In this document: positions 16,167-24,357 of the stretch, one piece after another
Position numbering within the stretch: the first letter of the stretch is position 1
Layout of the letters: every line of letters starts with the position of its first letter
NCBI GenBank assembly: GCA_016875025.1
Contig: VGSH01000015.1
Coordinates: 1-41,175 of the forward strand
From: Deltaproteobacteria bacterium
GTDB lineage: Bacteria; Desulfobacterota; WTBG01; CAIYCZ01; CAIRTM01
Length of the DNA stretch: 41,175 nucleotides
Reading direction: 5' to 3'
Notes under the pieces: generated by a model
What the model was told of the DNA's origin: nothing
The model's database searches: none
What the model saw: the letters and a program-made list of their open reading frames with translations, nothing else
Translations under genes and position numbers: made by a program

Positions 16167-16658
16167 TCATCTGCGCTGTGTTTTGGCGGATATTTCCCGA
16201 AACAGTTTTTCTAACAGCTTCCGCGCCCGGTCATACAGGCCCGGAAAGCGTGATTCGCGCGGTCCGGCAACGTTGAGCACGGCCGGGTCATTGGCCTCAA
16301 TCCAGGCGCGTATCAGCTTGATGGCTGATCCGTTTGTCTCGCAGTCAAGATCGATAACCAGTACGGGTTTTTCGTGCGAGCTGGCAAGGCGTTGGGTCAG
16401 GGCGGTGCCGCCTTCGGGAGGACCCGGGCACAGGATCAAGGTCGCATCTGCGTCAAGCACGTTGCGCCGGGTGCGTGCGGCATACACGTTTGTTTTCAGC
16501 TCCACCAGTGCGGTATAGCGCTTCGAAACCGGGCCGTCCTCGGACAGGCGTCCGCACGGGATTGCGCCTCCGTAGACAAGGCCGCAGGCGATGGCTGCGT
16601 CAAGGGCTGCGCGGTCAACGCCGGTCTGCGCACCGGATATAATCGTAATTCGCCTCAT
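16167..16658 (-). CDS. SLOG-fold protein (YpsA-related, putative molybdenum carrier family)
   Basis: 163 residues. The N-terminus IISGAQTGVDRAALDAAIACG is the nucleotide-binding glycine-rich motif of the SLOG superfamily, and YGGAIPCGRLSEDGPV plus LDADATLILCPGPPEGGTALT follow the pattern of proteins annotated as putative molybdenum carriers or cpYpsA. In established SLOG proteins the fold binds nucleotides or nucleotide-derived ligands. No molybdenum gene is nearby, so the family name should not be read as function. Confidence 0.75.
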   Translation of the reverse strand: MRRITIISGAQTGVDRAALDAAIACGLVYGGAIPCGRLSEDGPVSKRYTALVELKTNVYAARTRRNVLDADATLILCPGPPEGGTALTQRLASSHEKPVLVIDLDCETNGSAIKLIRAWIEANDPAVLNVAGPRESRFPGLYDRARKLLEKLFREISAKTQRR

Positions 16659-16765
16659 CGTGATGGTTTATTCGGTCGTATGCTCATGTTCTGCAATGAC
16701 CAGTGCATCCGGGTTTCTCTATCAGGTATCCTTGCCCACGGGCCCTTTTAGAATTAAGTTGTAAG

Positions 16766-16800
16766 CCCGTTCGTGGTGAGCTTGTCGAACCATGAACGGG
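16766..16800. repeat. Palindromic REP-like element, copy A
   Basis: The ends CCCGTTCGTGGT and ACCATGAACGGG form a near-perfect hairpin over 35 bases around a central AGCTTGTCGA-type loop. A related element follows at 16820-16855. Confidence 0.8.
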
Positions 16801-16819
16801 CCTGCTGTGTGCTACCTGA

Positions 16820-16855
16820 TCCGTTCTACCCTTCGACGGGCTCAGGGTGAACGGA
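16820..16855. repeat. Palindromic REP-like element, copy B
   Basis: TCCGTTCTACCCT and AGGGTGAACGGA pair around TCGACGGGCTC. It shares the CCGTTC...GAACGG ends and the TTCGAC core with copy A but has a different inner stem. Confidence 0.8.
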
Positions 16856-16909
16856 CGGTGTTGTAACGCGAGCTATAGTATTTAGATCCATGCTCTACAA
16901 CGGTGCGTA

Positions 16910-18637
16910 CTATGTCAGTAATTTTTCAAACTGTTTTTTGTACTGCCGTGTGTACAGGCTCAGGCCCATTTTTTCCTGCTTCGCCAGTATTTCTTCAAGG
17001 ATGGAACGCGTGGTGAGCGGGTTGACCGTGACCGAGCGCAGCACCACGATAGGCTGGGGCGCGTAGCGGGTGGTGGTAAGCGTGGTGCGCGAGACAAAGG
17101 TCGAGTCCTCGGCCCGGATGGCGCGATGCAGCTCGGTATTGAGCGTGTTCAGGAGCACGTTGAGCTCTTTTTGCTTTTTCCTGGCTGCAGCCGAATGACC
17201 GTTCTTGCCGATCAGGGCGCGCAGGCGCTCAAGGCCTTCCTGCACATCGCGGGGTACAAAACGGAACACATGAATGAAGAGCTGAGGATTGTTCATGACC
17301 TCGAAATTCGGCGAGGCGCTGATGAGCTGGTTCAAATCCGCCGTCAGGGTGAAGGCATGGTCGAACAGGATCTGAAATCCGTCTGTGCCGAACACTTTCA
17401 GTGAAGCCCAGGGCTTGAGCACGTCGAATTTGCGCGAGCCCTCGAGCGTGAAGCGGCCCTGGTCAACCGAACTTTTACGGATGACATAACTGGCAGTATA
17501 TTTGACGCGCATGAGGTCGCGCTCGTTGCGGAACAGCACGAGGCCCATGGACATGGGCGTGTAAAACAGCTTGTGCGTGTCGATGGTGACTGAATCGGCG
17601 CGGTCTATGCCGTCAAGCAGGTGGCGGTAGCGGTGCGTCAGCAGCGTCGCGCCGCCCCAGGCCGCGTCAACATGGTAGTGCGCACTGCATTCGCTTGCGA
17701 TATCGCGCAGCTGCTTGAGGTCGTCGATGTTGCCGGTTTCAGTAGTGCCGGCAATACCCACCACAGCCATTATTTTTACTTTCTTTTTCTGCAGCTCGGC
17801 TATCTTGCGGCGCAGTTTTACGCAGTCAACCTGGTTTTCGGCATTAACCGGAATGCGGATCAGGGAGCGGCTCCCAAGCCCGAGAACGTCCATCGACTTA
17901 TCAAGGGAATAATGCGCCAGTTTCGAGACCAGCACTGCGGCGCCGCTGCAGCTGTAGTGCTTGAGCGCTGCGGCCATGCCGTCCCTGCGCACGCCCGCAA
18001 ATGAGCGCCGTGGGGGAAAAGCCTTTTCGCGCGCGACCCACAAAGCGGTCAGATTGGCAAGCGTGCCGTCAACCGCGACATTGCCCAGCGCGATCTCGGG
18101 GTTTTGAATTGTACGTTTGTAAAATGCCTTGCCGCGGCGGAAGACCAGTTGATGCATCCAGGCAAGAAATTCGCGCTCAACGAATGTCGATGCTTTAGCG
18201 GTTTCAATTTTTACCTGGTTCTGGTTCAGCGCGGCGATGATCATTTCAATCAGGATCATGAAATACGGCACTGCGCTGGTCATGTGGCCGATATAGAAGG
18301 GGTTGCCTACCTTGACCGAGTGGCGGATGATCTTTTCCTTGATGTCGTAGAGAACGTCGACGATCAGCTCTGGGTCGGTGGGCGGATCAATATCGGAGAA
18401 CAGTCTGGAGAGATCAGGCAGGCTGATAGAGGAGTGAATACCGCCCTGTTCCTGAAAAAATTCGCGGATCATGACCAGCAGCGCATCGCCGAATTCCAGG
18501 AACTTATCCGGCGTTTCCGGCATGATGAACAGCTTGGACAGGTACTGTATCGAAGCGATTATCTTTTTGTTGGATTTGCGGCTCGGCGCGAGCACGTGAT
18601 CGCTGATATCAATGGCAAGCTCTCTGCGGCGTTTCAT
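16910..18637 (-). CDS. Group II PLP-dependent decarboxylase (PanP/glutamate-decarboxylase-like)
   Basis: 575 residues. The PLP lysine is in DSVTIDTHKLFYTP, the aspartate that contacts the pyridine ring is in HVDAAWGGATLL, and GIAGTTETGNIDDL is a conserved cofactor-side block. The overall pattern best fits the PanP-type aspartate 1-decarboxylases, which supply beta-alanine for pantothenate in some bacteria lacking PanD, but glutamate or aromatic amino acid decarboxylation cannot be excluded. Start ATG 18635-18637 has AAGGGG upstream and its own promoter. No pantothenate gene is adjacent. Confidence 0.82.
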   Translation of the reverse strand: MKRRRELAIDISDHVLAPSRKSNKKIIASIQYLSKLFIMPETPDKFLEFGDALLVMIREFFQEQGGIHSSISLPDLSRLFSDIDPPTDPELIVDVLYDIKEKIIRHSVKVGNPFYIGHMTSAVPYFMILIEMIIAALNQNQVKIETAKASTFVEREFLAWMHQLVFRRGKAFYKRTIQNPEIALGNVAVDGTLANLTALWVAREKAFPPRRSFAGVRRDGMAAALKHYSCSGAAVLVSKLAHYSLDKSMDVLGLGSRSLIRIPVNAENQVDCVKLRRKIAELQKKKVKIMAVVGIAGTTETGNIDDLKQLRDIASECSAHYHVDAAWGGATLLTHRYRHLLDGIDRADSVTIDTHKLFYTPMSMGLVLFRNERDLMRVKYTASYVIRKSSVDQGRFTLEGSRKFDVLKPWASLKVFGTDGFQILFDHAFTLTADLNQLISASPNFEVMNNPQLFIHVFRFVPRDVQEGLERLRALIGKNGHSAAARKKQKELNVLLNTLNTELHRAIRAEDSTFVSRTTLTTTRYAPQPIVVLRSVTVNPLTTRSILEEILAKQEKMGLSLYTRQYKKQFEKLLT

Positions 18638-18673
18638 GCAACCCCTTTCCGGCGCAAAAAAACAATGTCAGGC

Positions 18674-18702
18674 AGTATATGCCATGGGGGGGCGGCTGTC
18701 AA
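18674..18702 (-). promoter_or_regulatory. Promoter of the PLP decarboxylase gene
   Basis: Minus strand: TTGACA (18697-18702), a 17-base spacer and TATACT (18674-18679), with a leader of about 30 bases. Confidence 0.8.
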
Positions 18703-18817
18703 TCGTATTTCTTGAGGAAAAACGATAGGTTTGGAGCATGCACGCGCCGCGGCAGCATCCCCGGATCCGTCGGGGATGCTGAGGCAATCGGGTCAAAATG
18801 CACAGCCGGCCGGCCTG

Positions 18818-19249
18818 CTAGCGCTGATACACGAAGATGCAGGCGCAGTCGCCGTCAGCCATGGTTGTGAGGATTTTAACGCTGAGACCCTCAAATGCCA
18901 GGGCCATGGCTTCCTGGTCAAGCTCGCAGATCACCGTGCAGGGCTTATCAAAATGGAACTCGCGGGCCATGTCCATGAACGGGCAGCGCATGTGCACTTC
19001 AAGCGCGGCGTCCCGTTCGTTGTTGGAAATGTCAACCGGATGCATTTCCATGCCGAATGAGCCGTATACAGGGGCTGCTTTTTTAAAGCCCTCGTAGAGC
19101 GAGCAGCCTTCGAAAAAAGGCCCCATGTTCTGTTTCTGCCGCTCAGGGTATCCTTCCATCATGGCAGCGCGGGCCTTTTTTTCGCCCTGCTCATCAATGA
19201 GGCGGCGGTAGTCTGCGAATTTTTTTCTGAACATGTCCATTACATTCAT
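18818..19249 (-). CDS. ATC-hydrolase-like protein
   Basis: 143 residues, similar in pattern to the L-2-amino-thiazoline-4-carboxylic acid hydrolase family: MRCPFMDMAREF, a cysteine about 20 residues on (CTVICELDQEAMALAFEGL), and a C-terminal MADGDCACIFVY. The spaced cysteines and the final GDxxCxF block are the main evidence; many members have no tested activity. ATG 19247-19249 is preceded by AGGAGG nine bases upstream. It diverges from slyD. The gap before the decarboxylase (18638-18817) holds a 9-base-pair hairpin at 18755-18779 without a T-tract. Confidence 0.6.
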   Translation of the reverse strand: MNVMDMFRKKFADYRRLIDEQGEKKARAAMMEGYPERQKQNMGPFFEGCSLYEGFKKAAPVYGSFGMEMHPVDISNNERDAALEVHMRCPFMDMAREFHFDKPCTVICELDQEAMALAFEGLSVKILTTMADGDCACIFVYQR

Positions 19250-19352
19250 GCTGCGATGCCTCCTGTGTTAAGGTGAAAAAAGTTGCTATCCAAACCATAT
19301 CAGAAAGAAGCTGTAAAAGAAATGGTTTTTCCGGAGTTTGATGTGTGCCGCA

Positions 19353-19381
19353 TTGACGAATACGCTTCTATCCGGTATAAT
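19353..19381 (+). promoter_or_regulatory. Promoter of slyD
   Basis: TTGACG (19353-19358), a 17-base spacer and a perfect TATAAT (19376-19381). The leader to the slyD start is about 175 bases and contains a hairpin (TGCGGGA/TCCCGCA, 19473-19489) and a perfect 12-base palindrome (19506-19517). Confidence 0.75.
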
Positions 19382-19564
19382 GCCTTGTAAAGTAGAGCGA
19401 CCCGCCTTGTACGCTGTTTTCGCGCTCATGCATCCGTTTGATCGGGTTATTCCTCCTCACAGTCCCACACGCTGCGGGATACTCCCGCACATGAGTGGTG
19501 GATATCCGCAGCTGCGGACGGGTCACAGAATGCAGTAATCATTGCACACATGAGAGGAATACAC

Positions 19565-20065
19565 ATGTCGGATCCAATTAAAGCAGGCGACACGATCAGT
19601 GTTGATTACACGGGAAAGTTTGACAGCGGCGAGGTGTTTGATACGTCCAGAAACCGGGCGCCGCTCAAGTTTACGGTCGGTGCCGGACAGCTTATTCCGG
19701 GGTTTGACGCTGCCGTGATCGGCATGCAGCCGGGTGATACGAAAACCGTCACTATTGCCCCTGAAGACGGCTACGGCACTCATGAGCCTGAACGCATTAT
19801 CAAGATGCCGCGCGCCGGCGTGCCGGAGGGGATGGAGGTCACTGTGGGCATGGCCGTTCATCTGGCAGATCAGGCCGGCAACCCGGTTCCGGCCGTTGTG
19901 CAGGGTTTGACCGACGAGGATGTCGTTCTGGACCTGAATCATCCGCTCGCAGGGAAAACCCTGACCTTTGATATTGAGATCCGTGAAACCGGGCTTGAGC
20001 CTGAACAGCAGTGCGGCTCGGGCAGCGCTTCCTGCGGCAGCTGCTGCGGCGGATGCGGATCCTGA
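19565..20065 (+). CDS. slyD: FKBP-type peptidyl-prolyl isomerase SlyD
   Basis: 166 residues. FKBP part: ISVDYTGKFDSGEVFDTS, LIPGFDAAVIGMQPGDTKTV and PEDGYG. The inserted chaperone (IF) domain runs from about residue 70 to 120, and the FKBP strand resumes at NHPLAGKTLTFDIEI. The tail is cysteine/glycine-rich (CGSGSASCGSCCGGCGS), fitting a metal-binding SlyD tail, which in enterobacteria delivers nickel to hydrogenase. The start is ATG 19565 with GAGAGG upstream; the ATG at 19550 contains that ribosome site and is less likely. Confidence 0.92.
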   Translation: MSDPIKAGDTISVDYTGKFDSGEVFDTSRNRAPLKFTVGAGQLIPGFDAAVIGMQPGDTKTVTIAPEDGYGTHEPERIIKMPRAGVPEGMEVTVGMAVHLADQAGNPVPAVVQGLTDEDVVLDLNHPLAGKTLTFDIEIRETGLEPEQQCGSGSASCGSCCGGCGS

Positions 20066-20095
20066 GAAGCTTTGTGACATTGAAGCTGATGGCGC

Positions 20096-20134
20096 TTGTA
20101 CACCGGACTGCCATGCGGGCTGTCCGGTGTACAA
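20096..20134. terminator. Perfect 13-bp inverted repeat between convergent genes
   Basis: TTGTACACCGGAC (20096-20108) and its exact complement (20122-20134) enclose a 13-base loop. It sits between slyD and the convergent rubredoxin gene, where a shared terminator would be expected, but neither strand has a T-tract directly after it. Confidence 0.5.
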
Positions 20135-20149
20135 CGCTGCCGTAAACCC

Positions 20150-20263
20150 TCAGTCCTTAATTTCCTCAAACTGTTCTTTTGAAGCCCCGCAGATCGGACA
20201 TTCGTCGGGTGGCGTGGCGCCTTCGTGAACATAGCCGCAGATTTTGCATCGCCATTTTTTCAT
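20150..20263 (-). CDS. Rubredoxin-like domain protein
   Basis: A 37-residue protein consisting almost only of a rubredoxin-type iron site: WRCKICGYVHEG and CPICGASKEQFEEI, two CxxCG knuckles that bind one Fe or Zn. It is shorter than classical rubredoxin (~52 residues) and resembles the C-terminal domain of rubrerythrin. ATG 20261-20263 has AAAGGA eight bases upstream, which favours it over the ATG six bases earlier. It could serve electron transfer in oxygen or peroxide detoxification. Confidence 0.8.
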   Translation of the reverse strand: MKKWRCKICGYVHEGATPPDECPICGASKEQFEEIKD

Positions 20264-20403
20264 GCACATGTTCCTTTCATGTAACGTTTGTTGAAGTGCA
20301 GGTGGTTATGTTTATACGGGTGTAACCTTACCCTGAATGAACATGCCGTGTCAAGCGCATCGGGTGTTCTATCGGTGGGGCGTGGCATGCAGCCTGAAAA
20401 TAC

Positions 20404-20919
20404 TCAGGGTGCGGCCGAGGAAGCTTTTGAGTCGTGCGCCATTGTCCATATCGCGGTCCGCAGCTCTTCTTTGCTGTGATAGCCCACAAGCTTTTTGATG
20501 ATTCCGCCGCTGCTGTCCACAATCATGGTCGCCGGAACCGTGGGCACGTCTGTCTTTGCCACGACGGTTACCACATCGCCGATATATACGGGATACGTTA
20601 TGTTGAGCCCGGCAACCTCGTCCTTGAGATGCTCGCGCTGGTAGGAATCAAGCAGTATTCCCACGATGTCAAAGCCCAGCTCGCGCAATTCATCCTGCAG
20701 CTCCAGCAGGTGCGCGATTTCTTTTTTGCAGGGTTGGCACCAGCTTGCCCAGAAATTCACAATCAGCATGCGCCCGGGCGCGCAGGACAGGCGCACCGGC
20801 TTACCGTCCAGATCATACAGGCGCACGCCGGTAGTCTGGTCAACGTCGTTTGAGTCGGTACATGCGGTCAGACATGGCAGGATAAGAAGGCAGACAAAAA
20901 GGACAATGTGTTTTTTCAT
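20404..20919 (-). CDS. TlpA/ResA-like thioredoxin-fold lipoprotein
   Basis: 171 residues. A lipoprotein signal peptide ends in LPCLTAC, so the mature protein is probably anchored by lipid on the periplasmic side. The thioredoxin active site is NFWASWCQPCKKE, with the cis-proline region VPTVPATMIVDSSGG, matching TlpA/ResA/AhpC-TSA-type thiol:disulfide oxidoreductases. A GTG further upstream (20944-20946) would precede the signal peptide without reason, so ATG 20917-20919 is chosen. Partner proteins such as cytochrome c maturation factors are not in the window. Confidence 0.85.
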   Translation of the reverse strand: MKKHIVLFVCLLILPCLTACTDSNDVDQTTGVRLYDLDGKPVRLSCAPGRMLIVNFWASWCQPCKKEIAHLLELQDELRELGFDIVGILLDSYQREHLKDEVAGLNITYPVYIGDVVTVVAKTDVPTVPATMIVDSSGGIIKKLVGYHSKEELRTAIWTMAHDSKASSAAP

Positions 20920-21462
20920 GGCAGGCAGCAGGTGGTTAACCCGCACGTGCGCCGGTATGGTATCGGCATCAGCATCAGCGCTTTGGGGTAACAGGTTGGT
21001 TCAGCGTATATCAGTATGTGCTGGCAGTATGATCGTAGGAATTTGCTTCCGGTTCATTGTTTTGGTAATTATAGCTCATAACTACCATGGCTTCGACTGT
21101 GTGCGCTGCGGTTCAATGTATCGCTGAATTGCGCTGAGCACAAGGTTTTTTAAGTGATAATTTGATTTGACAGTTGTTTTCCATCATGCTTTTTTTAATA
21201 CAATGGCAAAAAAGCATTTTATCTGGGCATGAGGTTTATTTCAGTATTGATTTTCAGCATGATTGGGTATATGTATACACAGTAGGCAGGCTGTGAATGC
21301 GTAAGTAATTATTATCCCAAGATATTTTCTGTGAGTAGTATTGTAACGGGTGCAAGGCTTACATGCTGTTGTTTTGGGGGCCTTGAACCCTGTCGCGTTG
21401 AACAGTTTTTTTAAGAGCAACATCGCATCTGGAAAAGGTATGTGACTGGAGAGATAAAGCCT
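20920..21462. other. Intergenic region between divergent genes
   Basis: 543 bases, A/T-rich in its right half. A possible promoter for the secreted protein is TTGATT (21247-21252), 17 bases, TATGTA (21270-21275). No convincing gene or structured RNA is seen. Confidence 0.35.
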
Positions 21463-22380
21463 ATGAAGCACAGCAGATTTGCAGCGGGAGCAATTGCAGT
21501 ATCGGCCGTGATAGTGGTATCGATCGTGCAGTGCCTGACATCGGCAGATGCGGCTGAGAACCGGGGGGGTGCAGCCGGGATATCTCATCAGGGTGCTGCA
21601 GGATCAGAGATTGCCGGAGACGTTTCAGTGCCTGGCGCAAAAGCCGTTGACAATGCCCCGGTTATTACGGGCGGTCCGTTCCTGGCAGAGGGTTCGTGGC
21701 CGCTGTTGCCGGTGTCGGTCGAAAATGATTTTTTATTACATAAAAATCATGACGTAGCATGGACGTTCAGTGATGATCATGCAACGTGCAGCGGGGCGTG
21801 TCTGGTTCAGGCCGAGTATCAGGCAGTCGGCAGCAACAGGTGGACTCGGCTTCCTGTACATGGCGGTACTAAGCCCGGGTTTGCGCGTGTCACCCTGCCG
21901 GTTGATATTCTTGAAAAAGACATGCAATATGCTTTCCGGTTTTCTGTGACTGATTGCGCCGGCCAGACTACACAGTCAGCCACCTATTATTTTGCGGTTG
22001 CACCTCCTGACAATCCCCCGGTAATCGGCGACGGCCCTTTTATTTCATCAGGGCCGTGGCCTGTGCTTCCCCTTTCGGAGACAGAGGCCCTTGTTATTAA
22101 TCATAATGTCAGCGTGCTCTGGAATTTCAGTGATGATTACGCATCATGCAGCGGCCCGTGCACGCACCGGGCCCGCTATCGCAAGGACGGAGAAGAACAG
22201 TGGGTATGGCTTGACACTGTTGAGACTGATCCAACGGGTAAACAATATGCGCGTGTTGAGCTGCCGGTGGAACAGATGCACAACGGCACCTACATGTTTC
22301 GTTTTGAGGTGCGCGATTGCGCCCGTCAACGCACAGACTCGAAGACATATTATTTCAAAGTCGATAAGCCGTCGATGTGA
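21463..22380 (+). CDS. Secreted protein with two tandem ~118-residue repeats
   Basis: 305 residues, not assigned to a known family. A signal peptide (hydrophobic stretch to ~27, likely cleavage after SADA) is followed by a ~30-residue linker and two homologous units, about 66-184 and 185-300. Each runs GPF-x4-WP(L/V)LP, then W-x-FSDD-x-A-x-CSG-x-C, a beta-rich stretch, and ends (Y/F)RF-x-V-x-DCA followed by a YYF strand. The spacing suggests extracellular beta-sandwich (Ig/Fn3-like) domains with conserved disulfides. ATG 21463 has GGAGAG upstream. It could be an exported binding or surface protein; no partner is evident. Confidence 0.75.
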   Translation: MKHSRFAAGAIAVSAVIVVSIVQCLTSADAAENRGGAAGISHQGAAGSEIAGDVSVPGAKAVDNAPVITGGPFLAEGSWPLLPVSVENDFLLHKNHDVAWTFSDDHATCSGACLVQAEYQAVGSNRWTRLPVHGGTKPGFARVTLPVDILEKDMQYAFRFSVTDCAGQTTQSATYYFAVAPPDNPPVIGDGPFISSGPWPVLPLSETEALVINHNVSVLWNFSDDYASCSGPCTHRARYRKDGEEQWVWLDTVETDPTGKQYARVELPVEQMHNGTYMFRFEVRDCARQRTDSKTYYFKVDKPSM

Positions 22381-22614
22381 TGCCTCCATCCGTACAGGCC
22401 GGCCCCGTGACTGAACGGGAAGGCAGCGTTCTTCTTCCGTGTTTTGGTGGCCGGCGCCTGTAGCGCTTTTCTCCGGCTCTCTTCCCGTTTGTTGCAGTAT
22501 GGTTGCTTTCGGATGCGCCCTCTGGTCAACAAGGAAAATGTCCGCTGAGATTGTAATCCGGGCTTTCGTCCCCTTCCGGCTCTGTGCGGCCGGCTGTGTA
22601 TCTGCGACTGCCGC

Positions 22615-24351
22615 ATGAGTCCATTCCACACCATCAAGCAGTATCTCGTTCAAAATCGCTGGTATATCGCAGCCGGATTTGCGGCACTTGTCATTGTTGA
22701 TGTGCTGCAGCTGCTGGTGCCGCGGGTGTTTAAATACGCCGTAGACGAGCTCGCACAGGGAACAGCCACTGCAGATACGCTGTACAGGGCCTTTTTGCTG
22801 CTTCTTGGGTTTGCCGGCGTCATCTGCGTGTTCAGGTTCTGCTGGCGCATCTGCCTGATCGGTACATCGCGCCGCATGGAGCTGCAGCTGCGCGACCGCC
22901 TGTTCTCACGTTTGATCCGCCTTCCCATGGCGACGATCAATGCCCGCTCAGCCGGTGACAGCATGGCCCGCATGACCAATGACCTTGAATCGGTCAGGAT
23001 GTGCTTCGGCATCGGCATGGTAGCCTTCTTTGACACGCTGTTTCTGGGAACAGCCGCGCTCGCCTTTCTGTGCTACATCAGCCCGGCCCTGACCATGCTT
23101 GCGCTGCTGCCCATGCTGCTGATCATGCTCATTACCTGGCGGCTCAGCCCGGCGCTTTTCCGCCGGTTCAAACAGGTGCAGGGCAGGTTTTCGGATATGA
23201 CTGAAAAGGTGCGCGAAGCTCTGAGCGCGATCTGGGTGGTCAAGGCCTACAGTATGGAAGGACATGTGGCCGGCTCGTTCGGCGCATTGAGCCGGACCTA
23301 TATTCAGGATAATCTCGCGCTGGTCAGGGTGATGGGCGTGTTTTTCCCCCTGATCATTGTCTGCGCCAATCTCAGCATCGCCATCCTGCTTGCTGCCGGC
23401 GGGCGCATGACGATTGCCGGTTCGATATCGACCGGCGATTTTGTGGCCTTCTCAAGCTATTTGTGGATCCTCACCTGGCCCATGATGGCCCTGGGCTGGG
23501 TGGTCAATCTGTTTCAGCGCGGCAGGGCCTCAATGCAGCGTATCAATGAGCTGCTGGACATGCCGATCGAAGACCTGGCCCCGGAAGATACGCCTGCGCC
23601 GGAGCGCCTCGACATCACCATGCGCGATCTCAGCTTTGCCTACGCGCCTGATATGCCCCCGGCGCTGCGCAGTGTTTCGGCCACGCTGCCGCAGGGCGCC
23701 GTGATCGGCATTACCGGTACGACCGCCTCAGGCAAAACAACACTGTGCAGCCTGCTGCTGCGTTTCTTTGACCCTCCGCCGGGAACCGTGTACATCGGCG
23801 GCCGGGATATCTGCAGCATTCCGCTGCAGAGCCTGCGAAGGTTTTTCTCTTACGTTCCCCAGGACAGTTTTTTGTTCTCGCAGTCGCTGGCGCGTAATAT
23901 AGCGTTCGGCTGTGACGGCTGCGATGATGAGGTCGAGCGCTGCGCAGCGGATGCGCAGATGCTGCACGATATTCAAAAGCTCAGCCGCGGTTTTGAAACC
24001 GTGGTCGGTGAAAGGGGCGTCACGCTTTCCGGCGGCCAGCGCCAGCGGGTCTGCATCGCGCGCGCACTGATAACCGATGCGCCGATTATGATTCTGGACG
24101 ACGCGGCCTCATCGCTCGATGTGGAAACGACCCGCTCGCTGACAGCGCGGCTGCGCACGGTCGGCGGCGGCAAAACAATGCTGATCATATCCAACCGGAT
24201 CGCGACCATCGAGCACGCGGATATGATCCTGGTGCTCGATGACGGCTGCCTTGTGGAAACCGGCACGCACGCGCAGCTGATCGCGCGCGACGGCCTGTAC
24301 CGGCGCCTGTTTTTGAAGCAGCAGCTCGAAGAATCATCGCGGGAGAACTGA
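22615..24351 (+). CDS. ABC exporter half-transporter A (degenerate catalytic site)
   Basis: 578 residues: six-helix type I exporter membrane domain (~15-310), then a nucleotide-binding domain. Walker A GTTASGKTT (~368), a standard signature LSGGQRQRV (~471), Walker B MILDDAASSLD (~492) in which the catalytic glutamate after the aspartate is itself aspartate. This is the pattern of the non-hydrolysing half of heterodimeric exporters such as MdlA or TM287. It is followed six bases later by the second half. The substrate is unknown; lipids or drugs are typical. Confidence 0.88.
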   Translation: MSPFHTIKQYLVQNRWYIAAGFAALVIVDVLQLLVPRVFKYAVDELAQGTATADTLYRAFLLLLGFAGVICVFRFCWRICLIGTSRRMELQLRDRLFSRLIRLPMATINARSAGDSMARMTNDLESVRMCFGIGMVAFFDTLFLGTAALAFLCYISPALTMLALLPMLLIMLITWRLSPALFRRFKQVQGRFSDMTEKVREALSAIWVVKAYSMEGHVAGSFGALSRTYIQDNLALVRVMGVFFPLIIVCANLSIAILLAAGGRMTIAGSISTGDFVAFSSYLWILTWPMMALGWVVNLFQRGRASMQRINELLDMPIEDLAPEDTPAPERLDITMRDLSFAYAPDMPPALRSVSATLPQGAVIGITGTTASGKTTLCSLLLRFFDPPPGTVYIGGRDICSIPLQSLRRFFSYVPQDSFLFSQSLARNIAFGCDGCDDEVERCAADAQMLHDIQKLSRGFETVVGERGVTLSGGQRQRVCIARALITDAPIMILDDAASSLDVETTRSLTARLRTVGGGKTMLIISNRIATIEHADMILVLDDGCLVETGTHAQLIARDGLYRRLFLKQQLEESSREN

Positions 24352-24357
24352 GCGCCC

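Noticed and set aside
18755-18779. 9-bp hairpin GCATCCCCG/CGGGGATGC as a terminator
   Set aside because: No T-tract on either strand and it is not placed just after a gene in a convincing way.
20066-20134. Cysteine-rich frame reading through the inverted repeat after slyD
   Set aside because: Apparent CxxxCxxxC pattern arises from the palindrome itself; the frame is out of phase with slyD and continues opposite the rubredoxin gene.
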